Below, piece by piece: positions 25,329 through 37,569 of a DNA stretch of 64,000 nt. A model generated the notes under the pieces. That model made no database searches. It saw only the letters and a list, made by a program, of their open reading frames with translations, and was not told where the DNA came from. The DNA comes from Diphasiastrum complanatum (lineage: Eukaryota > Streptophyta > Lycopodiopsida > Lycopodiales > Lycopodiaceae), in assembly GCA_029204225.1 (NCBI GenBank), contig CM055107.1, forward strand, positions 16,549,309 through 16,613,308, written 5' to 3'. A program made the position numbers and the translations under genes. The first letter of the stretch is position 1, and each line of letters starts with the position of its first letter.

Positions 25329-26612
25329 TCACTGTGGTGGCCAGTACTTGTGCAACCGGCTACCGTTGATGGGTGTGTCGAACGGTGTCCCATCTAGCTT
25401 CTCCAAATTCATGGCTCCATGATTAAGAATTTCTTTGATCCGATAAGGAGCTTCGCTTGTGAATTTTAATTTCCCCTTGATTGCCTTTGTTTTATACATC
25501 AAGACCAGATCTCTGAAACGAAGATCCTTCTTTTGTAACCTACGATCGTGCCATGCCTTGTGCCTTTGCTTTTCAGCTGCCAGTGCATGCACAACTAGTA
25601 AGCGTGTTTCATAGAGTTTATGCAGAGCTTCGTGGCATAGTTGTAGAGATTTGGATTCATTAAGACATTGGGTTGTGGCAATCCTTAATGAAGGGACTAA
25701 AAACTCTACTAGCATTACGACATCCTAACCATACACCAATTGGAAAGTTGTTTGATCAGTGTTTCCCTTATATGATGTCCTGAATGCCCATAGAGTAGCA
25801 TGCAACTTGTGTTCCCAATCTGATCTGCTAGCTTCAACTGTTTTCATGAGTACGCTACACAGTATCTTATTGGATAATTCTGTTTGCCCATTACCGCGAG
25901 GATAATAAGGCGTACTAGTTCTATGGATCACGAAGAATTCCTCCAATAGGACCTTGATGGTCTCATTGATGAGATGACTTTTGCGATCGCTGACTAGCTC
26001 CACCGGGCATCCAAAGCGCACAATGACATTTTCATAGAAGAACTTGGCAGTTGTCCTAGCATCAACTACTCTTATTGCCTTGGCTTTGACCCACTTGGTG
26101 AGATAGTCCGTGGCTACGATTATGTACCGAGCCTAGGTACGCAGGGTGAATTGGACCGTGGTGCTTGGGCTAAGACCATGTGTAGTAGGTCATAATTCAA
26201 TCTCGTTGGTCTCCTTGCCCTTTGGCACACATTGCACTTTCTCAGGTATTCCTCCGTATCCTTATGAATCGTTGGCCACCAACATCCTGATTGCAGAATC
26301 TTGCGAACTGTAATGTCGGATGCAAAATGGCCTCCACCCATGCCTTCATGTGAAAGCGAAGTGATTTGGGTGGTCTCATGTGGAAGAATACACCGTCGAA
26401 GAATCCCATCTGGTCCTCTTTGATACAATTGGTTAGCAAACAGCTGATAAGGTCTAGCTTTCAGGATCAATTTTTGTTGATCTGCCTTTGGTATGATTTG
26501 TCTGGTTGGCCCTGCATTAGATATTCAACAATGTCGGCAGCCCATTCTGGTACTGTGTCCATGTAAAGTAAGGCATCATCGGCCAGCTCATCGTCGGGTT
26601 GGGTTGCAACCT
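25329..26612 (-). pseudogene. Ty3/gypsy integrase
   Basis: The reverse strand encodes the RNase H-integrase linker (LYMDTVPEWAADIVEYL), then LYQRGPDGILRRCI, the H2C2 zinc domain with HEGMGGGHFASDITVRKIL and CNVCQRARRPT, and the core (FGCPVELVSDRKSHL, STPYYPRGNGQTELSNK, SDWEHKLHATLWAFRTSYK). The C-terminal domain ends LDGTPFDTPINGSRLHKYW before a stop. The frame breaks near 26120-26030, where the first catalytic Asp region is lost, and at the stop after FQLVYG (25725). RT is absent upstream: at 26612 copia sequence on the opposite strand begins. Confidence 0.87.
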
Positions 26613-26616
26613 CCTT

Positions 26617-27632
26617 CCCCTTGAGTGAGTATGATCATTCACTTTATTATAGGTTTGCTGGAAATGATGTTACCATCTTGTTAATCTATGTGGATGATAT
26701 CATCTTGAGTGGTGGAGACAATCAAGATGTGGAGGATATCAAGAGTGCTCTTAGGAAGGAGTTTGAAGTGCATGATCTTGGTAACTTGCATTACATTTTG
26801 GGAATATAAGTCATTAGATCTTCTCAATCTACTTTCATTTGTCAAGAGAAGTATACTGATTCTATTCTAGAAAGATTTCATATGGTAGATGCAAAAGCTA
26901 GTAATACACCTATGGAGTCTCATGTAAAGCTAACTATAAGAGGTAGTGAAAGATCCTTCAAGGACATTACTCTCTATAGAAGCTAGTTGATTCACACATC
27001 TATCTAACCATTACTAGACCAGATCTAAGCTATTGTATTGGAAGATCGAGTCAATTCATGCAAGATCCTAGTGAGGAGCATTGGAAGCTAGGAAAACGAG
27101 TTTTGAATTTTGGCATATTGTATGAGGGATCATCATCTAATCTTTTGGATTTTCAGATTCGAACTATGTTGGAGATGTAATGGATAGGAAATCCATTAGG
27201 CTCATTCTATTTTAATAGGTGATGGAGCTATATCATGATGTCGAAGAAACAAGCCACTATCTCGTTGTCATATTGTGAGGCCGAGTAGAAAGCTCTTACA
27301 TTGCATAAAGGAGATGGTATAGATCAACAGGATTATCAAGGACCTTCACTTGCTAGATTTTTTAGAGAGACCAATCATCTTTTGTGACAATCAATCAGCC
27401 CAAAGGTTGGCAACCAATCCTACCTTTCATGCTAGGAGCAAGCATATTGAAGTGCAATATCATTTTGTGAGGGAGCAAGTCATTGCAAAGGAGGTGGAGC
27501 TTCAACATTTGTCCTCAAGGGAATGTGTAGCTGATATCTTCACCAACCCATTGGGAAAGGACTTGTTCATAAAGCATAGGACTTCACTTGGAGTGTTATC
27601 TAAGTCTATGCTAAAACTAGTTGAAGAGGGAG
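26617..27632 (+). pseudogene. copia family B RT/RNase H, 3' part
   Basis: Starts abruptly in RT: LIYVDDIILSG (active-site YVDD) and FEVHDLGNLHYILGI at 26621-26809. It continues through a frameshifted thumb region (TPMESHVK) and RNase H (PIIFCDNQSAQRLATN, HARSKHIEVQYHFVREQV) to LSKSMLKLVEEGV at 27637, where a purine-rich tract meets the LTR. Its N-terminal part is missing. It could be the far half of the element whose 5' half is at 18092-19542. Confidence 0.85.
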
Positions 27633-28138
27633 TGTGAAAGATTCAACTAGTTTGATCATATTTGCTACATTTCCATATTTGGAAAATTGAGGCCAACTTT
27701 GTTTTAGACTTAGAGTTTGACTTTTCAAAGTTCATTAGTCTAAATTTCATTTGAATAAACACTTTTTGAAAGTGTGGGAAAGTTAGAAGTCGAGGTTGAT
27801 CAGTAGATTTAAATTTGAATGTTGGGTACTTTGAATCTAGGCCCAAAAATAGTAGGGTCTACATTTTGGTGGGAAAGCCAAGTGGCCGAATAGGATTTGG
27901 AACTGCTATAAATGGATGTAGCTCATAGAGAGACATATCTTCTCTCTTCTCTATCTCATTTCATGCTTACACATGGTTCTCTTGGGTTCTACTATCCATT
28001 GGTGCACTATACTTGTGATTGCATGCAATTCTATGTGTAGAATGATCTACGTGTGAAATACAGTAGCTTGCTGGTTTTGTACAGATAGCAACAGTACTTT
28101 TGATTCATGTTTGATCAAATTCTATTAGAGTTTGCATC
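27633..28138 (+). repeat. Truncated 3' LTR of copia family B (copy 3)
   Basis: Begins TGTGAAAGATTCAAC after GAAGAGGGAG. It matches 18092-18724 until GAGTTTGCATCT at 28138, then changes to integrase sequence of another copia element. Confidence 0.85.
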
Positions 28139-30528
28139 TTCACTCATCACGTTTGTTGACATTTCTTCTATAATATCATTTCCTTTGATAACATCACTCA
28201 TTTTTCCTCTTCTAAAAGTATTGCTGGTGCAACATGTTTTGTCACCTTTATTGATGACTTTACTAGATAGACTTGGTTGTATCTACTTTCTTCAAAGGCT
28301 ATGGTATTTGATCACTAATCTTCAAAGCTTATGTTGAGAAACAGTTTTCTTTCAAAGTTAAAGCTTTAAGATGTGATGGAGGAGATGAATACATCTTCAA
28401 CAAGTTTCATGAATATTGTGAAGGTGAAGGAATAAAGAGAGAGTTTTCTTGTGCTTATTCTCCATCTCAAAATGGAGTTGATGATAGGAAAAACAGATCT
28501 TTACGTGAATGTGCTTAAGCAATTTGAATTGAAGCTTCTTTGCCTATTGAATATTGGGGTAAAGCTATAAATTGTGCAAACTACTTGCGCAATAGATTAC
28601 CTCACAATGCACTTGCTGGAAAATCACCTTTTGAAGTCTTCTTTAAGAAGAAACCTAAGGTAGATCACCTTAGAGTTTTTGGTTGTGCTTGCTTTATTCA
28701 TGTACCCTTGGAAACAAGGAAAAGAGTTGATCCTTATTCTATTAAAGGGATCATGATTGAATATGCATCCAACAAGAAAGCTTACAGAATCTATGTTCCT
28801 TCTACCTCAATTACAATTGAGAGTAGGGATGTTATATTCCATGAGGATCAAAAATACATTCTTGAGGAGGGCGAGTTCAAATATTCTCACAAAGATACTC
28901 CAATCATCACCCTTGAAGACTATCATGGAGAGATGGGGCCGAGAATTGAGGAGGAGTCACCTTGAATCTTTTCACCAAGGAGATCTCAAAGAGAAAGATC
29001 CGAGCCTAGGAGGCTTACTTATGCAGATAGAGGCAAGCAAGTGGAATTTAACTCCACTAATTGTGCTTATTTTATCTCACATGAGGAGCCAAAGGATGTA
29101 TATGATGCACTCAATTCGAAGGAACAGTATCTTGCCATGAAGGAGGAATATGATGCTTTGATGGCCAACAAGACATGGGAGCTTGTGGATCTTCCATCCA
29201 ACAAGCACACCATTGGTTGCAAGTGGGTTTTTTGAGTCAATTATAATCAAGATGGCACAATCAACAAGTACAAGGCTAGACTTTGTGCTAAGGGTTTTGT
29301 TTAAGTTTATGGACTTGATTATGAGGAGACTTTTGCTCCAGTTGCAAAGATGGTGTCAATTAGAATCATAATTTCTATTGCTTGTATTTTCAATTGGCAA
29401 GTTCTTCAACTAGATGTCTCTAATGCATTTTTAAATGGATATCTAGAAGAAGAGATTTATATGGATCAACCTATTGGGTTCATCCATGACAAATACAAAG
29501 TTTGCTTGCTCTTCAAAAGTCTATATGGACTAAAGCAAGCTCCAAGGTTATGGTATTCTTGACTTAACACCTTTCTTGAGTCACTAGGATTTAATCTTAG
29601 TAACTATGATCCTTCCTTGTATGTCAATTTTTTGATAAAGATATTGTCATCCTTCTTATTTATGTTGATGATATCATTTTAACAGGAAGTTGTATCAAGT
29701 TAGTTGAGGAAACCAAGATTGCACTTGGAAAAGAGTTCAAGATGCAAGATCTTGGAAAAATTCACTACATACTAGGAATAGAAATTGACTTTCTTAAAGA
29801 TAAAGCTTTTGTATGTCAATCCAAGTATGCTCTTTCCATGTTAAAAAAGTTCAATATGTTAGATTGTAAGAGTATAGAAACTCCTATGGAGTAAAATTGA
29901 CATAAGCTTTAGTGTTCATAAGTTGAGCCAGGCTATACAAAATCCTACTATTTATCATTGGAAAATGGCCAAGAGAGTGCTTAGATATATATCTTCAACT
30001 TTTGATTATGGTTTACTGTATAAAAGTGAAGATCTTTTTATTGTTGGTTATTCTGACTCGGATTTTGCAAGTGATAGAGCAGATCAAAAATCTACAAGTG
30101 CTTATGTCATATATCTTGGAGGAAACTTGATATCTTGGCTTTCCAAAAAGCAAGATATTGTATCACTCTCATCTTGTGAAGCTGAGTATAAGGCACTCAC
30201 TACAACAACAAAGGAAGTGCTTTGGATCAAGAGGATGGTAGTGGAGCTAAAGATAATCATGGAAGATGATCTACCTATGATCATGTGTGACAACATTTCA
30301 GCCCAAGCCCTTGCCAACAACCCGATATTCCATGCAAGGAGCAAACAAATTGAAGTTGCACATCACTTCGTGAGAGAGAAGCTCATTGGAGGGGAAATCT
30401 ACTTGGAGCACATCGACACATCATCTTGTATTGCTGATATGCTCACCAAACCTTTGAGCAAGAGTTCCTTCATCAAGCATAGATCCAATCTTGGAGTAAT
30501 ACCAAGATCTATGTTCAAGTCAATATAG
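28139..30528 (+). pseudogene. copia family A2 integrase-RT-RNase H, broken
   Basis: Forward-strand copia pol, cut at its 5' end inside integrase. Readable parts: ATCFVTFIDDFTR, a GGDEYIFNKFHEYC stretch, SPSQNGVDDRKNRSL, PIEYWGKAINCANYLRNRLP, FGCACFIHVPLETRKR, SIKGIMIEY. RT follows with [41 protein letters not shown] and [10 protein letters not shown]. RNase H (29923-30528) is the longest open part, with GYSDSDFASDRADQKSTSA and HHFVREKL. Several in-frame stops (near 28516, 28963, 29235, 29302, 29561) and a frameshift across the YVDD region make it dead. Related to family A, but with a different LTR. Confidence 0.88.
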
Positions 30529-30540
30529 ATTGTTTTTAGG

Positions 30541-31326
30541 AGTGTTGAAATGGAAAAATAATCCATCTTGACTTTAGGCTTGCTACAAACATTGTACCAT
30601 GCAAGTATGTTGTTCATAAATGCAAATGCCAAGTTTGGCCTAGTAGATAGAACTCGAGCTACATGGGTATGTCATATCTAGTTTGATGATTACAACTTGC
30701 ATATAGATTGTAGTCATAGAATTAGCAAAATTATGCTAGTAGAAACTCATGGCAGTTCACATGCATTAATTGTAAGTGATCCATAGTGATATGCAAGGCA
30801 TGCACAAAGTGAAATGGACACATGCATGATGATTTGTACATTTCTAGTTAGAACTAGGACACTTGGAAAAAGTTGATAGAAATTCATGCATGAGATGTGA
30901 CAAATGTCACATAGACTCTAGTTTTCACTTTAGATGATGGATGGATGTGGTTCTACCTCGAGCTATCTCAAACTCCATAAATATGTGTAGCTCTTCTCAT
31001 ATTTTTTGATGAAGAACCAAAGCTTTGTAGCTATTTCTTGCCATTTTGGATCCACACAATTTTTGCTTGTTGTCTCTCTATCTTTCTCTCTCTAACGCGT
31101 GTTGAGGCTAATGCTAATACACTAATTTCTTGTACTTTTGCTCATTTATGATTCATTGCTATCATTCTCTATTGCTTAGCATGCTAGATTGTGGTTAAGC
31201 CATAACTTCTGTACTAGATCTTGCTAATCAATCTAGAATCAGGTTATTGTGCTAATCATAAAGCTTAATTAGATCTATCATACTTGTGGACATTCCCCAC
31301 ACGTGTGAATTCTAGAAATTTTGTCA
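30541..31326 (+). repeat. 3' LTR of copia family A2
   Basis: Begins TGTTGAAATGG after a TTTTTAGGAG tract and ends ...TAGAAATTTTGTCA, similar to the family A LTR end. It carries CACACGTGTG at 31298-31307. Its first part (30580-30770) recurs at 62490-62680. Confidence 0.75.
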
Positions 31327-32012
31327 CAAAGAAGTTTTTTTTGGAATTATGGACCACTATGGCCCATGAAAAGAGAGTTTGTTTGCCATGACCATCTTGT
31401 AGGCTTAATTTAAATAAGAAACTATAGGTAGAATTATAGAAAGTAACATGGATGAGAGCAAAGTGACAATCATTATAAAATACTAAAGAATTACATCACA
31501 GTGGAAGTGGAAAAATATCATGACTTACAAAAGTGGGAGAATACAACAATAAGTTAACTTGATAAATTTCTACGATCAACAAAAATAAGATACTTGCAAA
31601 TTTATGTACCCTTATAGCTTTTTGTAGCAAGCATCAACCTCATTATTGACATGAAGTAATGGCTCAATTATCTATGATAATTAGCAAAATAGTTTTTACG
31701 TTACTTAGGTATGGTGGTGTTCAATCTTTAGTAGACGTTCAAAGTTTTTAGCTTTAGTGGCCCTATTCTATGAAGACTGTATGCTCATTTCTGCTTGTCG
31801 CATGAACAAAATGAGTTGAAAATAATTTTGATGATGTTTTGACAAGGCTATATAAACTTAAGGTTATAGTATAGAAGTTTCAAACCAAGAAAGTGTGTGA
31901 AGTGCTTTTACCTATTTAAAAGAAGATAAATAGCATTGACAAGCTAGTTGCATAGCCTCTGAATACCTATATAAGATGCTGACAAAACCATAGTGGCCAT
32001 AGAGAACAAAAT
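31327..32012. other. Spacer, nothing recognised
   Basis: AT-rich DNA between the A2 LTR and a reverse-strand family B gag. No domain seen. Confidence 0.4.
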
Positions 32013-32672
32013 CTAGCTGTCAAGCCCATGAGAGGTAAAAGAGTAGAGAAGCATTTTTATCACCCCAAGATGTTGGGAAAATGCTGGTTGAGAAGAATTC
32101 AAACAATATGCTTCAAGAACAAAATATTTGTTATCCTCTAGAGCTCTCTTATGTACTAATTTCCATGGAGACAAAAGTCTTTTGAATAGCAATACTTTGA
32201 ACAATGTCAGCATGAGCATCCAACAACCATTAAGAATCACTTGAATAAGCTCTCCTTCCTTAATGCTTTCATCAATGCAAGCCAACTCGTCATTCATTCT
32301 CAAAACAAAAGTACTTGGACTTTCTTCATTCTTTTGCAAACAAGAAAAGATTTGCCTTCTTAGAGTCAACACTCTAGAAGTAGACTTGGATTCATTAAGC
32401 TTCTTCAATGAATTCCAATCTTCCAAAGATGATGTGCACTTACCAACAAGTTCATTGGTAACATTCATCTTTATCATGTGTAGAGCCTTCTTGGACCTCT
32501 TGTCATACCTCCATTGATCTTGTTGTGTTGCTGGTCTTTCCTCCAAACCTACAACAATATCCAAAACATCATTCATCTCAAGAAGTGACTCCATCCTCAC
32601 TTTCCACAATGAATAGTTACTTGAGGTAAGCCTATCATTGGCTTCCAACATGACTCCAATTGAGGTTGCCAT
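32013..32672 (-). pseudogene. copia family B gag, 5' part
   Basis: Starts at 32672 (GVMLEANDRLTSSNYSLW) and follows the copia gag pattern to DELACIDESIKEGELIQVI. After ILNG a frameshift turns the rest (to 32013) into unrelated residues, and matching gag sequence ends near 32150. Leader, primer-binding site and 5' LTR lie directly upstream. The rest of the element is missing. Confidence 0.82.
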
Positions 32673-33245
32673 GTAGCAATGACTTGATCTTCTCTTTCAA
32701 CCTGTTTCAATGCACAAAGCACTCCTTTGAACAACAACAAATGCTTTCATTTGAAACTATCTCACAAATTCTCTTCTAGCACTTATCCAAGCAAATCAAC
32801 ACATAGAATCATGGAATCTTGATCAACCTATGATCTATCCTCAATCTAATGACTTTTGCCACTTTCTAAGATTGAAACACACTCAAATGAAGTCCAGAAA
32901 CCTCACTATCTAGAGATCCAATCAAAATTAGAGTTTTGACAAAATCACAAAAAAATTGACTATTCCAAATCTACATGCAAATGCTGAAAATTTGATATGC
33001 AATCTATAAGCCACCACTTAGGCTGATCCAATGATCCAAAAAATGGCTAAATCCAGTATGTGAATTCAAAAATCGGAATTGAACAAGCATATTGACATGT
33101 ATAGTGTTTTGATTTACAAAAGATCCAATTTACAAAAGCAAAAAACTCGATTTTGGTGTAGAATCCTCTCTAGCATGCTCTAGACTTGATATCTTCACCA
33201 AATCATTGATAGATCTGATTGTCTCCTTCATAACCTGAAACACAA

Positions 33246-33257
33246 GCTCTGATACCT
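33246..33257 (-). other. Primer-binding site, copia family B (copy 4)
   Basis: The reverse strand reads AGGTATCAGAGC next to the LTR end CTTTCACA; its first base differs from the initiator tRNA-Met complement. Confidence 0.72.
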
Positions 33258-33905
33258 TGTGAAAGATTCTAGATAGTTATGATCCAATCTACTTGAATGA
33301 TCTTTGGTTAGAAAGTGAAATACGCTACCAATCTCACCAATGTAGAAAAATCAGCATCTACACACAAAATGAGATGCAAACACCAATAGAACTTGATCAA
33401 ACTTGAATGAAATGAAAAAATGTTGTTTTTGTCCATACAAACCAGCAAGCTACTGTATTTCACATGCGTGGGTCCAAAATAGCAAATATAGATCATTCTA
33501 CACATAGAATTGCAAGCAACCACCAAGATAGTGCACCAATGGATAGTAGAACCCAAGAGGACCATGTATAAGCATGAAATGAGATAGAGAAGAGAGAAGA
33601 TAGCTCTCTACACGAGTTACATCCTTTTATAACAGGTCCAAACCCTATTTGGCCACTTGGCTTTCCCACCAAAATGCTAACCCTACTAATTTTGGGTCTA
33701 GATTCAATGTACCCAACTATTCAAATTTGAATCTACTCAAACTTGCATTCTAACTTTCCCACATTTCAAAAAGTGTTTATTCAAATGAAATTTAGACTAA
33801 TGAATTTTGAAAAGTCAATCTCTAAGTCTAAAACAAGTTTTGGCCTCAATATGCCAAGTATGGAAATATAGCAAAAATGTGATGAAACTAGTTGAATCTT
33901 TCACA
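33258..33905 (-). repeat. Complete LTR of copia family B (copy 4, 5' LTR)
   Basis: About 648 bases with TGTGAAAG...CTTTCACA termini, in reverse orientation, matching 18092-18724. Confidence 0.85.
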
Positions 33906-34640
33906 CTACGCACTTATGTTCTAGCACCATTTGAATCATCCTACCATGCTTCCTCATCCCAGAGTCATCATCGAGTACGCAGAAAGATTGTTTCACCCCA
34001 CTTGCCTCCCGTGTCTCGTCATCGCACTCAACAACCATCATCAGCTATGCCCATACTGCCTATTGCTTCTCACTCTGAACTACCTATTCCTCCATCCTCT
34101 ACTACTACACTCATCTCTAATTCCTCACAAGTGGCTTATGTAACTATCGGATCCACTGTCCAAGTTGCAAAAGCACAAGCCGCCTCACCCCCACATTCTA
34201 CAACTATGTCCCCTTCTACATAGAGGCCTATGGAACTGTCTGATAATTATGATCCCTTGCAAACAGATTAGCAATCTGTCATGTCTCAGAGCCTCAAGCC
34301 GTTTAATCCCGACTCCCCCGGAATGAGATCGATTAGTTCCATGAAACATTTGAAAATCTAGATACTGCACCATCTTTTCAGCAGGTCCAAGACCGAGTGC
34401 CAGCATTCACAGCACCTGACACTATCAAAATCACTTCTGCGATCATATCTTCAAAGTAGTTTGATGCATAAGTACCATAAGGTTTTGAAGATGAGGATAT
34501 CTTTGAAGAGGAAGACCCGCAAGCCAATCTTCAGGCCAAATCTGGACAACCAGTGGGATCTGTACCTCCTGCTGCCACAACTACACATATGGGCATTTTG
34601 TCACAAGAACCCAATTCTTAAACCATAATTTTGACATTTT
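33906..34640 (+). other. Ser/Pro-rich coding-like remnant
   Basis: Directly after the family B LTR, a forward frame to 34223 is rich in Ser, Pro and His. Further coding-like text in other frames continues to about 34620 (MELSDNYDPLQ, then MGILSQEPNS). It may be a worn retroelement gag or LINE piece, but no diagnostic motif is present. Confidence 0.25.
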
Positions 34641-34883
34641 TCTTTTGTGTGACACATCCTTGCCAAAAAATTTCCAGAGACCCTATAGGAGAAATCTAGG
34701 CTGGAGGTGGGGTCCGACAATAACAAAAAAATTCACGTGGTACTGCCATGCGCAAATTTTTTTAAAACGAAAAAAATAAAAAATTGAGCGCCAAAACATC
34801 TTGGCATGGTAGAGCCACGCATGGAAGTGTCACGTATGGCTGTTATTTAACTGCCTCTCATGTGGCATGTATCTCTAGAGATT

Positions 34884-35007
34884 TGCCATGCATGGCACTG
34901 CCACGTGTGGCAAATCTCCACACGTGCCAGTGCCACACGTGGCAAATTTCAAGAAATACATGCAAAAGTTACAGAGAGTTTCATATTGATATTGCCACGC
35001 GTGGCAA
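34884..35007. repeat. Cluster of four TGCCAC...GTGGCA-type palindromes
   Basis: TGCCATGCATGGCA (34884-34897), TGCCACGTGTGGCA (34899-34912), TGCCACACGTGGCA (34931-34944) and the perfect 16-base TTGCCACGCGTGGCAA (34992-35007) lie within 124 bases. Related half-sites occur back to about 34810. Two of the four contain a CACGTG G-box or its near relative. Confidence 0.8.
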
Positions 35008-35589
35008 AATAAATTTCCTATAATTTTTTTTTTATATAAAACTATTGTGAACAATGTGTTGATAAACAAACAAATTTACGATTAATTTAAAAGTAAATGA
35101 GATTTTTTTTGAGGTTTTAAATAAGTGTGAACTGATAGTAAAATGATTATTATGTGATCATGAGTGTGGACTAAAAATCAAATGATCATTATGTCAATTA
35201 TGATGTCCTGATGAATTGGAATTACTATCGGTTGAATATAACCTACTATCTTAAGCATTTATACACATTATGATGTGTTCAGTATATTGAGAAAGTTCCA
35301 TAATCAAAATTTGGCATTACCCTCAATATGGTATTAATAGGTATAAACAATGTCAGATTTTAATTCACAATAATTAGATGTAATAAAAAAGTAGTGTAGA
35401 TGCTTAATATAACATTGGCTACAATCGACAAAAAGAAAAAAAATGGGAAACTCATGCACACATGTTCACAATGACGAGACAACACCAATGTGTCTGAAAA
35501 GTCCATGTTTAATGTCTTGGTTGAATCGATAGCAAAAAATCAACTACAATTTTTTTTTTTTTACAATTGCATTTGATCCTCTATAGTTG

Positions 35590-36050
35590 ATTTTGAGCCA
35601 CTATTCATTTCACCAAAACACACCTCATATATGGCTTGTATGGTTCCAACATACTCAAGATCTCTAGAAATTGGACTTTGATCTCAAGCACTAATCCGAC
35701 TTTCTTGATGGAAAGATGTCATCACACCACAATCATAAATTCGTCGTTTCATATTAATTGTATCAATGCGATCATGACGACCATATGCCCACATTGATCT
35801 ATACTTTCGATATTGCCACATGTTGATTATAATCAAAACAATAACTAATTATTGTACAAATTAAAATTGTTCACTTAAAAAAAATAAAGTTATAGACAAA
35901 CCTTCCAATCACATCCTCTTGCAAATTCCCATTTTGTGTTAGATATGAATTGTCCCTTTCATCTTGCTTGTTGGAGTGTATCAATCATCCAGTCTAAACA
36001 TCATGTGAAAGTGCAACTTGACCTCTACGCCTATTGCGTCGGTGTCGATT
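35590..36050 (-). pseudogene. Possible degraded transposase-like coding fragment
   Basis: The reverse strand can be read as SMWAYGRHDRIDTINMKRR, IYDCGVMTSFHQ, and (after a stop) DLEYVGTIQAIYEVCFGE. The pattern faintly recalls the C-terminal domain next to CACTA transposases (GVM...YxGxxxxIxEVxF), but this rests on memory and is weak. Confidence 0.2.
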
Positions 36051-36097
36051 TCTAGTCAAGGCCCTTTTTTTTTTTTTTCTTGTTCATATAATTCCAA

Positions 36098-36972
36098 CCA
36101 AAGGAGTTTGAGGTGCATGATCTTGGTAACTTGCATTACATGTTGGGAATAGAAGTGATTAGGACTTCTCAATCTACTTTCATTTGTCAAGAGAAGTAAG
36201 CTAATTCTATTCTAGAAAGATTGGCATATGGTAGATGCAAAAGCTAGTGATACACCTATGGAGTCTCATGTAAAGCTAACTATAAGAGATAATGAAAGAT
36301 CCTTCAAGGACATTACTCTCTATAGAAAGCTAGTTAGTTGACTCATCTATCTAGCCATTACTAGACCAGATCTAAGCTATTGTGTTGGAAGATTGAGTCA
36401 ATTCATGCAAGATCCTAGTGAGGAGCATTGGAAGCTAGGAAAACGAGTTTTGAGGGACATCATTGGAACTCGAGCTTTGAGGTACATCATTGAAACTCGG
36501 GCTATGATGGAGATATAAAGGATAGGAAATCCATTAGTGCTCATTGTATTTTCATAGGTGATGGAGCTATATCATGGATGTTGAAGAAACAAGCCACTAT
36601 CTCATTGTCATCTAGTGAGGCCAAGTACAAAGCTCTTACACATTGCACAAAGGAGATGGTATGGATCAAGAGGATGATCAATGATCTTCACTTGCTAGAT
36701 TTTTCAAAGAGCCCAATCATCTTTTGTGATAATCAATCAACCCAAAGGTTGGCAACCTATCCTATCTTTCATGCTAGGAGCAAGCATATTGAGGTGCAAT
36801 ATCATTTTGTGAGGGAGCAAGTCATTGCAAAGGAGGTGGAGCTTCAACATGTGTCTTCAAGGGAATGTGTAGCTGACACCTTCACCAAGCATTGGGAAAG
36901 GACTTGTTAATGAAGCATAGGACATCACTTGGAGTGTTATCAAAGTCCATGCTAAAACAATTGAAGAGGGAG
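36098..36972 (+). pseudogene. copia family B RT/RNase H fragment (copy 5)
   Basis: Begins abruptly in RT at KEFEVHDLGNLHYMLGI after a poly-T run. It is close to 26760-27632 but with different lesions, and contains a ~30-base imperfect duplication (GACATCATTGGAACTCGAGC / GTACATCATTGAAACTCGGG) near 36458-36505. RNase H (36578-36910) has ISLSSSEAKYKALTHCTKE, PIIFCDNQSTQRLAT and HARSKHIEVQYHFV; its end is frameshifted (TKHWERTC). Confidence 0.82.
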
Positions 36973-37095
36973 TGTAAAAGATTCAACTAGTTTAGTCATA
37001 TATATTTGGCAAATTGAGGCCAACTTTATATTAGACTTAGAGTTTGACTTTTCAAAGTTCATTACTCTAAATTTTATTTGAATAAACACTCATTA
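36973..37095 (+). repeat. Truncated LTR of copia family B (copy 5)
   Basis: Begins TGTAAAAGATTCAAC after GAAGAGGGAG and follows the family B LTR for only ~120 bases, to AATAAACACT. Confidence 0.75.
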
Positions 37096-37569
37096 AAGAA
37101 ACTTAGAGCCCGAAGAGGGCCTTTGAAAAAGATGCTTTTATTTTATTTTTCTTATTTTTGTTGCCATGTGGACCAATTGAAAACTTGAAATCGAGGTTCT
37201 ACGTAACGTAAAATTTTTCAAATATAATAAAATAAAAACTTTTAAAATATATTGCTATTTCATCAGGCAGCATGTGGAAATGCTATTGGTTGGTGAGGCC
37301 TGCCCTTCCAACTCATCACTGCCCGAAGAGATCCAAAAATATTGAAAATGAATATGGTGGATGGTTGGGATGAGAAAATTGATGTACCATTAATGTATAT
37401 GCATTGTCAAATCATGGTTAACAGGGTTAATTAGAGTTAATTTGTGGCACCAAATAGATCAGTGTTTCAAATTTACGCCAACACATTTTCTCAGATTCAT
37501 GGCTTTTTGTCTACGCAAGGGGTGAAAATTCTCAATCTGAATCAAATTCTTCAGCATCTGACTCAGAGC

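Noticed and set aside
32263-32517. Forward frame over the reverse-strand gag
   Set aside because: Shadow of the copia family B gag.
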